DNA from: Rhabditoides inermis
Lineage: Eukaryota > Nematoda > Chromadorea > Rhabditida > Rhabditidae
Length of the DNA: 64,000 bases
Assembly (NCBI GenBank): GCA_963966185.1
Contig: CAWZYM010000326.1
Coordinates: 286,001 to 350,000, forward strand
Reading direction: 5' to 3'
Numbering within the stretch: the stretch's first letter is position 1; each line of letters opens with the position of its first letter. The translations under genes were made by a program, and so were the position numbers. Shown here in pieces: positions 47,910 to 60,346 of this stretch. The notes under the pieces were generated by a model, which was not told the DNA's origin, made no database searches, and saw only the letters and a list, made by a program, of their open reading frames with translations.

Positions 47910-49430
47910 CGGCACCTGTCGGAGGGACACCCTGAGGCGAGAATATCACATCAAAATGCTCACCGAAAAGCTCCGCCTTCTCCCGTGACTCATGCACCAA
48001 AACACCATTTCGAGAGAGAGACGCGATGCATCCGCGGGGAAGAGCCTAGCGCGCACATCTCGAAAGAGCGCTCGTTTGTTCCCTCCCGCGATCAGCCGCT
48101 TCCCTTTTACAATGCCATGAAAATATCGCTTTGCGTAATTTGCGCTGAGCTTTATCAGATTTTATAGACTCGGGATGTAGGATCGAATATCGCAATGCTT
48201 GTTTCATTAACTTCTCGACATGTTTTGGCGGGTTAGTTGCTCTACGCGGGGGAAGGAGAGGCATGAAGTTAGTAATAAGAAGTTTCATTCGCTCGGTGAA
48301 AAGAAGTGTAGCCTGTTCTAATGTCAAACCAATGAAATCAGATGTCCAGTCAGTGCACGCAGTTGCCTTGTTTATCTCATCCCATTTCGCTCTCCGATAT
48401 GCCAGGCGGGGCGTCTCTCTCACTGCCTCACTCACTCCGAGTCGCAACCGAAACTCAACTGGTAAATGATCACAGACAGAGAAACGCGGCAGCACACTGA
48501 CACTTTGAAAAAGCGATATGGAATCGGTGAGTACGATATCGAGAGTATGAGCCCTTTGCCCGACTCGCCTCACCATAGTAGCATGGCGTACCAGCTGACA
48601 TAGTGAGTGGAGTGAGGCAAAGGCCGCCAAAGAGCGATCAAATGCCTCGGCGGCCTGGAATGAATTCCAGTCCACCGAGGGCGCATTGAAATCTCCCTGG
48701 ATGATATGGAAATGACTATCAGGTAGCAAAAGGTTTTCAAGTTCGGATATGAGAATAGCGCCGGTAGATTTGAATTTGCGAAGTTTTACCGGGAGTACGG
48801 TAAACAGTGATTAATCGCAAAGGTTTTTGAATACGGAAATGTTTAGACGCGAGAATATCCACACATACAAATTCACAAAGACCATTTATGGATTTGGTTG
48901 CTATAAGTTTTACAGAGAGAGAGTCACAAAGCAAAAGAACGCCGCCGGCATGTGAGGCGCGATCAGATCGATACATCGTGTAGCGGCCATTCATACACAG
49001 ACTATTCATGTTATCACAACTATTGCACCCAGACTCAGTTATCCCACAAATCAAGGGTTTGACGCGGTTCAGCAAATTATCAAGATTATACAGCTTATTC
49101 CTAGCGGAGCGCGCATTTAGCAACAAAAATATAGACAATGGAACATCACTTATTAGAGAGGGAAGAGAATGGTCTGCGAAACATGAGAAACTGTAAAACC
49201 CACCTGTACGGAGCAGTCTACGGGGAAGGGGAAGCTGCTGTCCTAGGGCACAGCATCAACGGTGGTTGTCTCCGGGGCAGCATCGGTCATGTCCTCGTCA
49301 CGCATCTTCTTCTGCTGCATCTCTGAAACAGGCGAGAGCACAGCAGAGGTCTGGGTACGCTTCTTAGACGCGCGGCGCACAGTGGAAGTGGACGCAGAGT
49401 TTATTCCCGCGTGCAAGCGGCAACAATCAA
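47910..49430 (-). mobile_element. LINE (CR1-like) endonuclease fragment, left copy
   Basis: Minus-strand frames 49138-48737 and 48729-48046 together carry the apurinic-type endonuclease motifs LNARSARNK, CGITES, IIQGDFNAPSVDW and DHLPVEF. They are separated by a frameshift near 48777 that also exists in the right copy, so the element was dead before the duplication. Reverse transcriptase is absent; homology stops soon after the endonuclease. The CR1/jockey-like assignment rests on motif order only. Confidence 0.75.
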
Positions 49431-49533
49431 AACTTCAAAACGCCACGCTCCAATACAAGTCTCGTGTACAAGTAACTCCATAAGTTATATAAACATACAC
49501 ATATTATCTGTGAGACGATGGCACTGCATCGCA

Positions 49534-50012
49534 ATGAGGGCGTGTGTGTTTGTATTGGCTGCTGCTCTGGCCGCGTCGGCCGCTCTCTTGCGACAGGAGG
49601 CGGCTGCGGGAAGGAGAGCACCCAAAATGGACGCCCTCCACAACTTCACCTGCAAGATATGCAACGACGTCGTACTCGACTCGATCGTGCTGGCTGGAGG
49701 CGAGGCGGTAAGTCGGGATACGGTACCAGGGATTACTGTACTCTGAATTTCAGGAAGAGCAGGAAGCGGCGGTGATCAAGTTCTGCCAGTCGATGCTGGG
49801 CAAGATCAACCCGATGGCGTCGATGATGTGCCAGACGTTCGTCAAGGTGGGTGATTGATATCGATCGATTATCGATTGACTATCGATTGATCGATGTTGG
49901 ATGGTTTCAGTCGAAGCTGGACGAGGTGATCGAGCATGTTCTGAACGAGGATGAGGACTTGGAGCGGTCGCGGTTCGTGTGCAAGCGAGTGCACGCGTGT
50001 CCCGAGAAGTAG
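49534..50012 (+). CDS. Saposin B-domain secreted peptide, copy B
   Basis: Exons 49534-49707, 49754-49846, 49911-50012, the same lengths as copy A, all six cysteines kept. The changes from copy A are few: one Glu to Gln after the third cysteine (FCQSM), and EEEDVE to EDEDLE near the end. Its upstream 90 bp are the reverse complement of sequence located 190-290 bp upstream of copy A (38920-39015), so this copy has a rearranged promoter. AATAAA occurs in gtgtgaataaatg after the stop. Confidence 0.85.
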
Positions 50013-50195
50013 AGGGGGAGAGGGGGATAAGGATGATGATGGTGGTGTGTGAATAAATGTGATTATGATACATACTGAAGTCGATGGAGCTTTGGAAAGA
50101 CGTTCATTTGAAAGAAACGCGAACAGTATTTACAATTGTGGTCTGAGGATAGTAGGGAATCTATATAACTCTGTCCATATGGTAGTGGTATTTAA

Positions 50196-50549
50196 AGGAA
50201 CAGTGGCGACTTATTTCTGCAACAACCTGCTACAACTTCTCATTTTCACACGAGCCAAACATTTGGCGGTGACCGGAATCGAACTCGCGAAGATCGGGGT
50301 TCACAACGAAGCGCACATGCACTGAGCCAAGAAGCAAGTGACCGGGCGTTGTTTATTTGCGGTTATGTCTCCGACCCCAGTTTTTGCAGTGAAGCGTTGG
50401 CGGGAAATTCAAATTTCGAGCTGCATTCCTGGCATTGGCAGAATCGAAAGTTACGCAGAATCGTCGTTCTTTCGCAAAAATTGCAAATGTGTTAGGATAA
50501 TATGATTTTTAATAATACTCCGAGTCGAAAATAAGTCGCCACTGTTGCT
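50196..50549. mobile_element. 354-bp MITE with TTAA target duplication (piggyBac-like)
   Basis: TTAA at 50192-50195 and 50550-50553 flanks an element whose ends are AGGAACAGTGGCGACTTATT and, inverted, AGCAACAGTGGCGACTTATT. The corresponding site in the right arm (near 54341) and in the copy near 57733 reads TTGA without insertion, giving two empty-site controls. The middle holds a minus-strand tRNA-like module (about 50268-50338) with A-box-like tggctcagtgc and B-box-like gttcgattcc. Confidence 0.8.
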
Positions 50550-50671
50550 TTAAGAGACAGACATGGATCGGTTCGAACAGTAGCAGAACTCATAAATCAG
50601 CATGAGTGCAGCGAAGAGAAGGAGAGCGAGAGAAGAAGATGAAGAAGAGTATAGGAAGTATACAGGAACAA

Positions 50672-50769
50672 CAAAAATAGAGGCGATACCTTGTTGTTGA
50701 TCAGCACCAGGGTCCATGGCACGGTTATGCACAACAATATCCTAACAGAGGCCTGAACAGGGCGCATCG

Positions 50770-50778
<9 letters not shown>
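50672..50778 (-). repeat. Inverted copy of exon 1 of the Ala/Pro-rich gene
   Basis: Reverse complement of 51768-51873 with only a few differences; it includes the start ATGGACCC..GGTGCTGATC, the GT donor and part of the intron. A GA tract follows (to about 50820), mirrored by the TC tract before 51770. The second exon is not present here, so it is unlikely to be functional. Confidence 0.75.
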
Positions 50779-50822
<44 letters not shown>

Positions 50823-50894
50823 GGAGGGAGAGAGAGGAAAGGGGAAGAAAGAGGGAAGGGGGGGGGAGGGAGAGAGGGAAAGAGGGAGAGAGGG

Positions 50895-51075
50895 AGAGGG
50901 ATAGTGGACAGTAGACAAAAGAAAGTGGTACTTTCTCTAAAAAAAAGTTGTTTTCACATAACTGTCTCTCTAAAGTCGCAGACGTTAGACGTGAGAGTAG
51001 AAGAGTAGACATAAGGTAATATCGTACTGTATTTAAAATGTTGTTGTCTCCGCTGCGAAGACGTGAGTAGACGAG
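50895..51075 (+). mobile_element. Fragment related to the Helitron-like family
   Basis: Contains ctgtctctctaaagtcgcag, gtgagagtagaagagtagac and tgttgttgtc in the order seen in the 3' half of the elements at 5826-11779, in diverged form. Neither terminus is present. Confidence 0.5.
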
Positions 51076-51085
51076 TGAGATAAAG

Positions 51086-51133
<48 letters not shown>

Positions 51134-51723
51134 AGAGAAAAAGAAAGAAAAAAAGTGAAAAGAAAGAGACGGAGGGAGAGAGAGAGAGGAAGGAGGGGAG
51201 AGAGAGAGGGAAAAAAGGTAGATGAAAAAGATGGAGGAAGAGGAAGTGAATAAGTTGAAAATAGAGAAAATAAGAAAGAAAACAGAGAAAGAAAGTAGGA
51301 GAGCCCCATAAGTAGCGGATTAGCCTAGGGCCAGCTCCATATTTGCCATATCCTGTTTGCCATTTTCACGTAGTTGTATGTTATATCACGGTATATAAAC
51401 ATAAAAAACATATTTCATTCCGATCAAAATATCCCAAACACTCACGTATTCAAAAACACGTCATTGCGTGCCGAACGGAAAAGTTGCCGCGATGAGTCTG
51501 GACTCTGGAACATTTCACAATTGAGATGTGAAATGATTGTGATTGTCCAAAGTGAGAAGTCATTTCCTCTGCCTCGGCACTGTCCGTTCAGTCGACCCGA
51601 GACCCACTCTGGACAGGTAATTGCTGCGTCGCTTTTCTCTCTCTTTCTTTCATCCTCTTTCCCTCTTTCCCCTCTCTCCCTCTCCCCCTTCCCTCTCTCT
51701 TCCCCTTTCCTCTCTCTGCCTCC

Positions 51724-51773
<50 letters not shown>

Positions 51774-51825
51774 CGATGCGCCCTGTTCAGGACTCTGTTA
51801 CGATATTGTTGTGCATAACCGTGCC

Positions 51826-54242
51826 ATGGACCCGGGTGCTGATCAACAACAAGGTATCGCCTCTATTTTTGCCTGCAACGAGTCAGGAAAATGGGGAAAT
51901 TAAAGAGGATTTATGCCATTGTGCCGGGGTATGATTTGAAACGATGATGCATGGTTTCAGGAGACACCGCAGCACTGGCTGCTCCCGCTGCTGCCGCTCC
52001 CGCTGCAGTTCCTGCTCCTCTGGCTGCTCCCGCTGCCGCCGCGGCTGCTCCCGTCGCTGCTGCCGCTCCCGCTGGAGCTCCTCCGGCTGCTCCCGCTGCC
52101 GCCGCGGCTGCTCCCGCCGCTGCTGCCGCTCCCGCTGCAGTTCCTGCTCCTCCGGCTGCTCCCGCTGCCGCCGCGGCTGCTCCCGCTGCCGCCGCGGCTG
52201 CTCCCGCCGCTGCTGCCGCTCCCGCTGCAGTTCCTGCTCCTCCGGCTGCTGCCGCTCCCGCTGCAGTTCCTGCTCCTCCGGCTGCTCCCGCTGCCGCCGC
52301 GGCTGCTCCCGCCGCTGCTGCCGCTCCCGCTGCAGTTCATGCTCCTCCGGCTGCTCCCGCTGCCGCTGCTCCCGTCGTTCCGGACGATGACGGCATTCCC
52401 ATGGAGCAGCTGGTGTGTGTCTTCTCCCTCCACTTTCTCGCGCACAATGCGTCACTGATGTTGATGTGCAAAGTCTCTTCTTCTCCTGTTGATTCAATTA
52501 TCAAGTATCGATCAATCTCGACGATATGTCGATTGTTTCTCGATTGCAGGACGCGCAAGGAGAGGAGGCGTGGGCCGAAAACTACGACATCGAGACGTAC
52601 TTGTTGGAGGGACAGGCGCGGCGAGTGCGCGTCGTGCGCAAACGAGGAGACGATATGCCGTGTTGAGACACGAGCGATGCGATTACACACGCGAGTCGGC
52701 GGTACTAGCAGTCAGCCGAGCTGAGACGGTCGTCTACTCTGCACATCGACTGCAAGTGGTGAAGGCGCGCATCGCCGTCTTCCAGGTGTGTGTACGGTGT
52801 TGGTTGCGACGTTTACACGAACCACTTTGAGGAAGCGTTCTCAGATATCTACCCGTACTGCGCGGCCGATATCTCCAAAGAGGAGAGGCGACTGGATAAG
52901 GTGTACGTATCTCTCCTTTCTCTCTCTCCCCCTCTCTTTCGCTTAAGTTTGATTAGATTGACTAGGTGTGCATTCAGATCTGCGCTGGTGGCGCGGCTCG
53001 AAGGCTGCGTAGCGGTTTGTCTCGAGCGGGCAATGTCGCCGAGAGTGTGCTTCTTTCAGAACGGCGAACTGTCCGAGCTGCGCGCGGCTGTCGCCAGCAT
53101 CTCGGCTTTCCTCGCCGGCCGGCGGATCGTGAGCAAAGCATCGGCGCTGGCCGACGCAATCCGCGACCTCATCAAGCTGCCGATCGTCGTGAGAAGTTGC
53201 TTGTGCGATAGTGATTCCATGAACGTTTCAGCTGCCGGCCGACCTTCCGGACGCTGCCAGTAGGGTGGCATATCTGAAGAAAAAGGAGAAGATCGCCGCT
53301 GTGGTGGAGGAGGGCATCGTGAGATACGGGCACCGACATTCAGATGCTGTGAGTCTATACGCTATACGGTACTCGTTTCAATGTTCTCACTAAGCTCTCG
53401 GTGGCGGTGGATGCGTTCGGAGGTAGGCAGGCGGCTGAGCTGCCGGACAGCGAGATACTCGTCGATGAGTTGCACGTGTACAAGGGGCAGCTGGAGGAGC
53501 TGCTCGTCGACGCACAGGAGGCGCTGCACGTGTGTTGCGAGACCAGCTTCCACATCTCCCTCGTGTGTGTATAGGCAATCCACGAATCGCGCGCCGCCGT
53601 CGCGGGCGCAGCCGACGAGGAGAGGATCGGCGTGACCGTGGTCCCGAAGCTCGACATCAGGAATCCGCCGCCGCTGGGATGCGACAAAACTGTACACACT
53701 ACCGTAACCCACAACTTGGGTTACTGTAGATTACAGTAGCTCACTTGCTGTTTTCAGCAATGGCCGCTCGCAACGTGGGTGTTGATGGAGATGTGCAAGG
53801 CGGGGCCGAACGAGTTTTGGAGCGCACTCGAGCTGCAGCAGAAGCTCGCGGACGCGGGAAAGCAGGCCACTGTGTGGGTGGTCGCCTTCTCTCACACATC
53901 ACGATAGCATGTGTGTGTTGTAGTGCGGCCATCAGCATCGAACTATCTCGCGCATCCGATTTCTACACTTTGCGATGTTTCGATGGAGTAAGTCGACGCT
54001 TTCCCCTTTGATGCTCTGAATTAGTTAGTTATCACTGTGTGATTTAGTTGATCAAGTATCACGCGTCGGCTTTGATGCGACATCTCAAGCTCAGCAATCG
54101 CGGCCAAGTAAGCGAACGGGATAGAGGCGGGGAATGTGGGAAGGGGAAGGGACAGAGAGAAGACGTTATTTTCCAGCTTCACTTGGACACGCCCGGAATG
54201 CATCTTCGCCGCACCATGCGCAAACGTCGGAACATCGAGTGA
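51826..54242 (+). CDS. Ala/Pro-rich N-terminal, helical unknown protein; one frame lesion
   Basis: Exons: 51826-51853 (MDPGADQQQ), 51961-52412, 52550-52785, 52832-52902, 52978-53188, 53232-53348, 53395-53529, 53575-53691, 53758 to about 53870, possibly one near 53930-53990, 54048-54107, 54177-54242. Exon 2 encodes about 140 residues of Ala/Pro repeats (AAAAPAAVPAPPAAP). Later exons are helical: SALVARLEGCVAVCLERAM, SASALADAIRDLIKLP-like ASALADAIRDLIKLPIV, LVDELHVYKGQLEELLVDAQ. The end is Arg-rich (LRRTMRKRRNIE). In exon 3 the reading frame switches near 52655-52665: NYDIETYLLEGQARRVRV lies in one frame and ESAVLAVSRAETVVYSAHRL in another, so a one-base lesion or error is likely. The family is not recognised. 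The last two exons are duplicated at 57432-57626. Confidence 0.5.
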
Positions 54243-54533
54243 GGCTACAGAAGGCCGTCTCTCTCACTCATGCAGATTTATGAATTCTGCTACTACCACA
54301 TATTCCCTTACCACCGTTCGAATCGATCCATGTCTGTCTCTCAAGTACCACATCCATATGGACCGAGTTATATAGATTTTCTACTATCCTCACACCACAA
54401 TTGTAAATACTGTTCGCGTTTCTTTCGAATAAAATATAAAGTCTTTCCAAAGCCTCATCGACTTCAGTATGTATCATAATCACATTTATTTACACACCAC
54501 CATCATCATCCTTCTCCCCCTCTCCCCCTCTAC

Positions 54534-54896
54534 TTCTCGGGACACGATAGTCAATCGATAATCGATCGATATCAATCACCCACCTTGACGAACGTCTGGC
54601 ACATCATCGACGCCATCGGGATGATCTTGCCCAGCATCGACTGGCAGAACTTGATCACCGCCGCTTCCTGCTCTTCCTGAAATTCAGAGTACAGTAATCC
54701 CAGGTACCGTATCCCGACTTACCGCCTCGCCTCCAGCCAGCACGATCGAGTCGAGTACGATGTCGTTGCATATCTTGCAGGTGAAGTTGTGGAGGGCGTC
54801 CATTTTGGGTGCTCTCCTTCCCGCAGCCGCCTCCTGTCGCAAGAGAGCGGCCGACGCGGCCAGAGCAGCAGCCAATACAAACACACACGCCCTCAT
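54534..54896 (-). pseudogene. Saposin copy C, last exon deleted
   Basis: Exons 54896-54723 and 54676-54584 are intact and match copy B, but intron 2 runs into the final codons: a deletion of about 120 bp removed the acceptor and most of exon 3, leaving only tgtcccgagaagtag (about 54546-54532 on the minus strand). The last two domain cysteines are reduced to one or lost, so no stable saposin fold is expected. Confidence 0.8.
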
Positions 54897-55019
54897 TGCG
54901 ATGCAGTGCCATCGTCTCACAGATAATATGTGTATGTTTATATAACTTATGGAGTTACTTGTACACGAGACTTGTATTGGAGCGTGGCGTTTTGAAGTTT
55001 TGATTGTTGCCGCTTGCAC

Positions 55020-57083
55020 GCGGGAATAAACTCTGCGTCCACTTCCACTGTGCGCCGCGCGTCTAAGAAGCGTACCCAGACCTCTGCTGTGCTCTCGCCT
55101 GTTTCAGAGATGCAGCAGAAGAAGATGCGTGACGAGGACATGACCGATGCTGCCCCGGAGACAACCACCGTTGATGCTGTGCCCTAGGACAGCAGCTTCC
55201 CCTTCCCCGTAGACTGCTCCGTACAGGTGGGTTTTACAGTTTCTCATGTTTCGCAGACCATTCTCTTCCCTCTCTAATAAGTGATGTTCCATTGTCTATA
55301 TTTTTGTTGCTAAATGCGCGCTCCGCTAGGAATAAGCTGTATAATCTTGATAATATGCTGAACCGCGTCAAACCCTTGATTTGTGGGATAACTGAGTCTT
55401 GGTGCAATAGTTGTGATAACATGAATAGTCTGTGTATGAATGGCCGCTACACGATGTATCGATCTGATCGCGCCTCACATGCCGGCGGCGTTCTTTTGCT
55501 TTGTGACTCTCTCTCTGTAAAACTTATAGCAACCAAATCCATAAATGGTCTTTGTGAATTTGTATGTGTGGATATTCTCGCGTAGGGACCACAATGAGAT
55601 TTTCAAATATTTGGATATGGTATAGCAATAAGTTCATTAGTGTAGTTCATTTCAAGCTGATTTCAAAAATATATAATGTTCATAGGGTTCATCGTTCACA
55701 TTGCGCTCTAATTCCGCACGGCGCCGCGCCCCAGAGCGCGCGCTCACATAGGAAAAGTGCGACAGAGGGCGGCTAGATCAAAGCACTGATGACGTCATCG
55801 ATAACTAAATAATGAACATATTCGTTTATAATAGTACCACTAGGTTTTGTTTGACTGTAATCAATACGTACTCGTTGAAATACGTCTCTTATGTTGGCAT
55901 TTTTCATTACTCACTTTGAGCGATGGCGGCTAGATCAAAGAAATATGACGTCATCGTATCATTTTTTTACCGATTTTAACTACTTTACAGGGTACATGAT
56001 CTCATAAATAAGATACCGTTAGAATCAGCGCGAAATGGCGAATCGTTCTATGCTAATTAGAGCACGTCATGTGTCCAGTGAGAAAATGTTACATGATTTC
56101 GCCGGGCTCTCTGCAACTCACGTTGTGGTTCCTAATTCTCGCGTCTAAACATTTCCGTATTCAAAAACCTTTGCGATTAATCACTGTTTACCGTACTCCC
56201 GGTAAAACTTCGCAAATTCAAATCTACCGGCGCTATTCTCATATCCGAACTTGAAAACCTTTTGCTACCTGATAGTCATTTCCATATCATCCAGGGAGAT
56301 TTCAATGCGCCCTCGGTGGACTGGAATTCATTCCAGGCCGCCGAGGCATTTGATCGCTCTTTGGCGGCCTTTGCCTCACTCCACTCACTATGTCAGCTGG
56401 TACGCCATGCTACTATGGTGAGGCGAGTCGGGCAAAGGGCTCATACTCTCGATATCGTACTCACCGATTCCATATCGCTTTTTCAAAGTGTCAGTGTGCT
56501 GCCGCGTTTCTCTGTCAGTGATCATTTACCAGTTGAGTTTCGGTTGCGACTCGGAGTGAGTGAGGCAGTGAGAGAGACGCCCCGCCTGGCATATCGGAGA
56601 GCGAAATGGGATGAGATAAACAAGGCAATTGCGTGCACTGACTGGACATCTGATTTCATTGGTTTGACATTAGAACAGGCTACACTTCTTTTCACCGAGC
56701 GAATGAAACTTCTTATTACTAACTTCATGCCTCTCCTTCCCCCGCGTAGAGCAACTAACCCGCCAAAACATGTCGAGAAGTTAATGAAACAAGCATTGCG
56801 ATATTCGATCCTACATCCCGAGTCTATAAAATCTGATAAAGCTCAGCGCAAATTACGCAAAGCGATATTTTCATGGCATTGTAAAAGGGAAGCGGCTGAT
56901 CGCGGGAGGGAACAAACGAGCGCTCTTTCGAGATGTGCGCGCTAGGCTCTTCCCCGCGGATGCATCGCGTCTCTCTCTCGAAATGGTGTTTTGGTGCATG
57001 AGTCACGGGAGAAGGCGGAGCTTTTCGGTGAGCATTTTGATGTGATATTCTCGCCTCAGGGTGTCCCTCCGACAGGCGCCGTG
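55020..57083 (+). mobile_element. LINE endonuclease fragment, right copy, interrupted
   Basis: Same element as 47910-49430 in opposite orientation. It reads LNARSARNK (from 55292), ITESW, then after the 552-bp insertion IIQGDFNAPSVDW and SVSDHLPVEF. Upstream (55020-55190) is a hydrophilic region (KKRTQTSAVLSPVSEMQQKK). It shares the frameshift of the left copy and lacks reverse transcriptase. Confidence 0.75.
55583..56134. mobile_element. 552-bp Mutator-like MITE with 9-bp target duplication
   Basis: Ends TAGGGACCACAA and TTGTGGTTCCTA are inverted repeats with one mismatch in 12. ATTCTCGCG occurs at 55574-55582 and again at 56135-56143; the left arm contains this 9-mer once at the same point of the LINE, so the insertion and its boundaries are confirmed by an empty site. 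Nine-bp duplications are typical of Mutator-like elements. No transposase. Inside, ggcggctagatcaaag...atgacgtcatcg occurs twice (about 55769-55800 and 55924-55958). Confidence 0.85.
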
Positions 57084-57418
57084 CTCCCGCAACACACACA
57101 CATCAACTCACGTCCATTCAAATATCCTATGCAGAAATACATGATTAGCTAGAGACCGTCACCTATATTTGAAATGGAGATTATTAGAAACATTAGTTAT
57201 TCAATTACATTCAGTTATTATAGTAGATTCCAACAAGTATTCATTTGTAGCGTTTGGATGTCTTGTTTTTGATGTACGCGCATCAAAATCGCGCGCTTCC
57301 GAGGGCGCGATGTCGCATTCAGAGGGTCACTGAAGATAGGCCACGCCCCCTTTTTACACTGGAGTGTGACGTCACAATCACTTATTTTGAAAATTTTGGT
57401 TAGGAACAACATCACCCA
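57084..57418. other. Spacer outside right arm, no gene seen
   Basis: AT-rich DNA between the right arm and a direct repeat. No open frame of interest. Confidence 0.5.
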
Positions 57419-57912
57419 CTGTGTGATTTAGTTGATCAAGTATCACGCGTCGGCTTTGGTGCGACATCTCAAGCTCAGCAATCGCGGCCAAGTAAGCGAA
57501 CGGGATAGAGGCGGGAAATGTGGGAAGGGGAAGGGACAGAGAGAAGACGTTATTTTCCAGCTTCATTTGGACACGCCCGAAATGCATCTTCGCCGCACCA
57601 TGCGCAAACGTCGGAACATCGAGTGAGGCTACAGAAGGCCGTCTCTCTCACTCATGCAGATTTATGAATTCTGCTACTACCACATATTCCCTTACCACCG
57701 TTCGAATCGATCCATGTCTGTCTCTCAAGTATCACTTGTATATGGAGTTATATAGATTTTCTACTATCCTCACACCACAATTGTAAATACTGTTCGCGTT
57801 TCTTTCGAATAAACGTCTTTCCAAAGCCTCATCGACTTCAGTATGTATCATAATCACATTTATTTACACACCACCATCATCATCCTTCTCCCCCTCTCCT
57901 CCTCTACTTCTC
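57419..57912 (+). pseudogene. Direct duplicate of the Ala/Pro-rich gene's last two exons
   Basis: Repeats 54041-54538 in the same orientation. It includes copies of the last two exons (57432-57491 and 57561-57626) with few changes, the downstream region and the start of the saposin 3' UTR. No upstream exons precede it, so it cannot be a complete gene. Confidence 0.75.
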
Positions 57913-58336
57913 GATCCCCACCTCTCGCGGACTGTGTTTGGGGGCGGGGCCTAATTGTGCGAGTGCGAACTGTCCGTGTGAGTGACGGAGTAACCAAAAC
58001 GCGCGGGAAAGTGTGTGATAAACAGCCTGACTGCAAAACAACCTCTCGCACTCTCTTACAGAAAAGCGGCTCTCTAACTCGTGCCACAAACCCGGCGCGA
58101 ATTTGCCGCTGCGAGGAATTGAGTGCGAGTCTGCGCTTGCCTTTTTAGTCCGCCTAGTGTGGGCTATCGATGTCTTACATACCGAAGTGATCTCCAATCG
58201 TTTGTAACATACAACATTATGTTATGACTGCTTGGAATGTTATGATGGATCACTTTTGGCAAATTCTGTCCAAAATTGGTCCGGGACCACCAGTCCGCGA
58301 GAGGTGGGAAATAGTGGAGGGTCGCGCGAGCAGCCT

Positions 58337-58434
58337 ATTCTCGGGACACGCGTGCACTCGCTTTCACACAAACCGCGACCGCTCCAAGTCCTCCCCCTCG
58401 TTCAGAACATGCTCGATCATTTCGTCCAGCTTCG
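58337..58434 (-). pseudogene. Saposin exon 3 relic (copy D)
   Basis: Minus-strand match to saposin exon 3 from tcgaagctggacga to the end of the gene. TGC of the fifth cysteine is TGA (58366-58364), and the terminal AAGTAG reads AATAG. No exon 1 or 2 is nearby. It may be the exon removed from copy C or part of a further lost copy. Confidence 0.75.
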
Positions 58435-59928
<1,494 letters not shown>

Positions 59929-60135
59929 TCAAAAGTAGGAAAGATCTACTTGGAAAGGGACTTTTTGAGAGTGGGTAGATCGACGTTGTTGTGGAGAGCA
60001 CCGGTGCGCTAGAGGCGGTTCTGAAATTAAAATATGTGAACAGTCACACCTCCTTTCTCTCTCCCCTCTCTTTCTGTCTCTCTATTGCCCTTTCTCCCCC
60101 CTCTCTCCCCCTATCTCTTTCTATCTCTTTCTATC

Positions 60136-60186
<51 letters not shown>

Positions 60187-60346
60187 TTGTTATGTTATGA
60201 TTTTACCTGTTGATATGGAGTGTCGCCGTCGGATAGTGTTATGCAAGGGGAAAAAGATGTGGAGGTGGTGGCTGCGCGCTCGTCATGGCCCAATATGAAT
60301 GCCTATAACAAACTCTCTTCCTCTTGTCCTATCTCTTTTCACTTAC

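Larger units (their letters stand above)
47909..50605. repeat. Left arm of large inverted duplication
   Basis: Matches the reverse complement of 54263-57083 at high identity. The outer edge lies at cctgtcggagggacaccc (about 47914; 57078 on the right) and the inner edge at gcatgagtg (about 50605; 54263). It contains a dead LINE, saposin copy B and an arm-specific TTAA MITE. Confidence 0.9.
54263..57083. repeat. Right arm of large inverted duplication
   Basis: Reverse complement of 47909-50605 apart from two differences: it carries a 552-bp insertion (55583-56134), lacks the TTAA MITE, and has a deletion in the saposin gene. The spacer between arms is about 3.66 kb and holds most of the Ala/Pro-rich gene. 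Confidence 0.9.

Noticed and set aside
51944..52497. Cys/Arg/Ser-rich and Gln/Arg/Glu-rich frames over the Ala/Pro exon
   Set aside because: They are alternative-frame readings of a GC-rich codon repeat; only the Ala/Pro frame joins neighbouring exons in phase.
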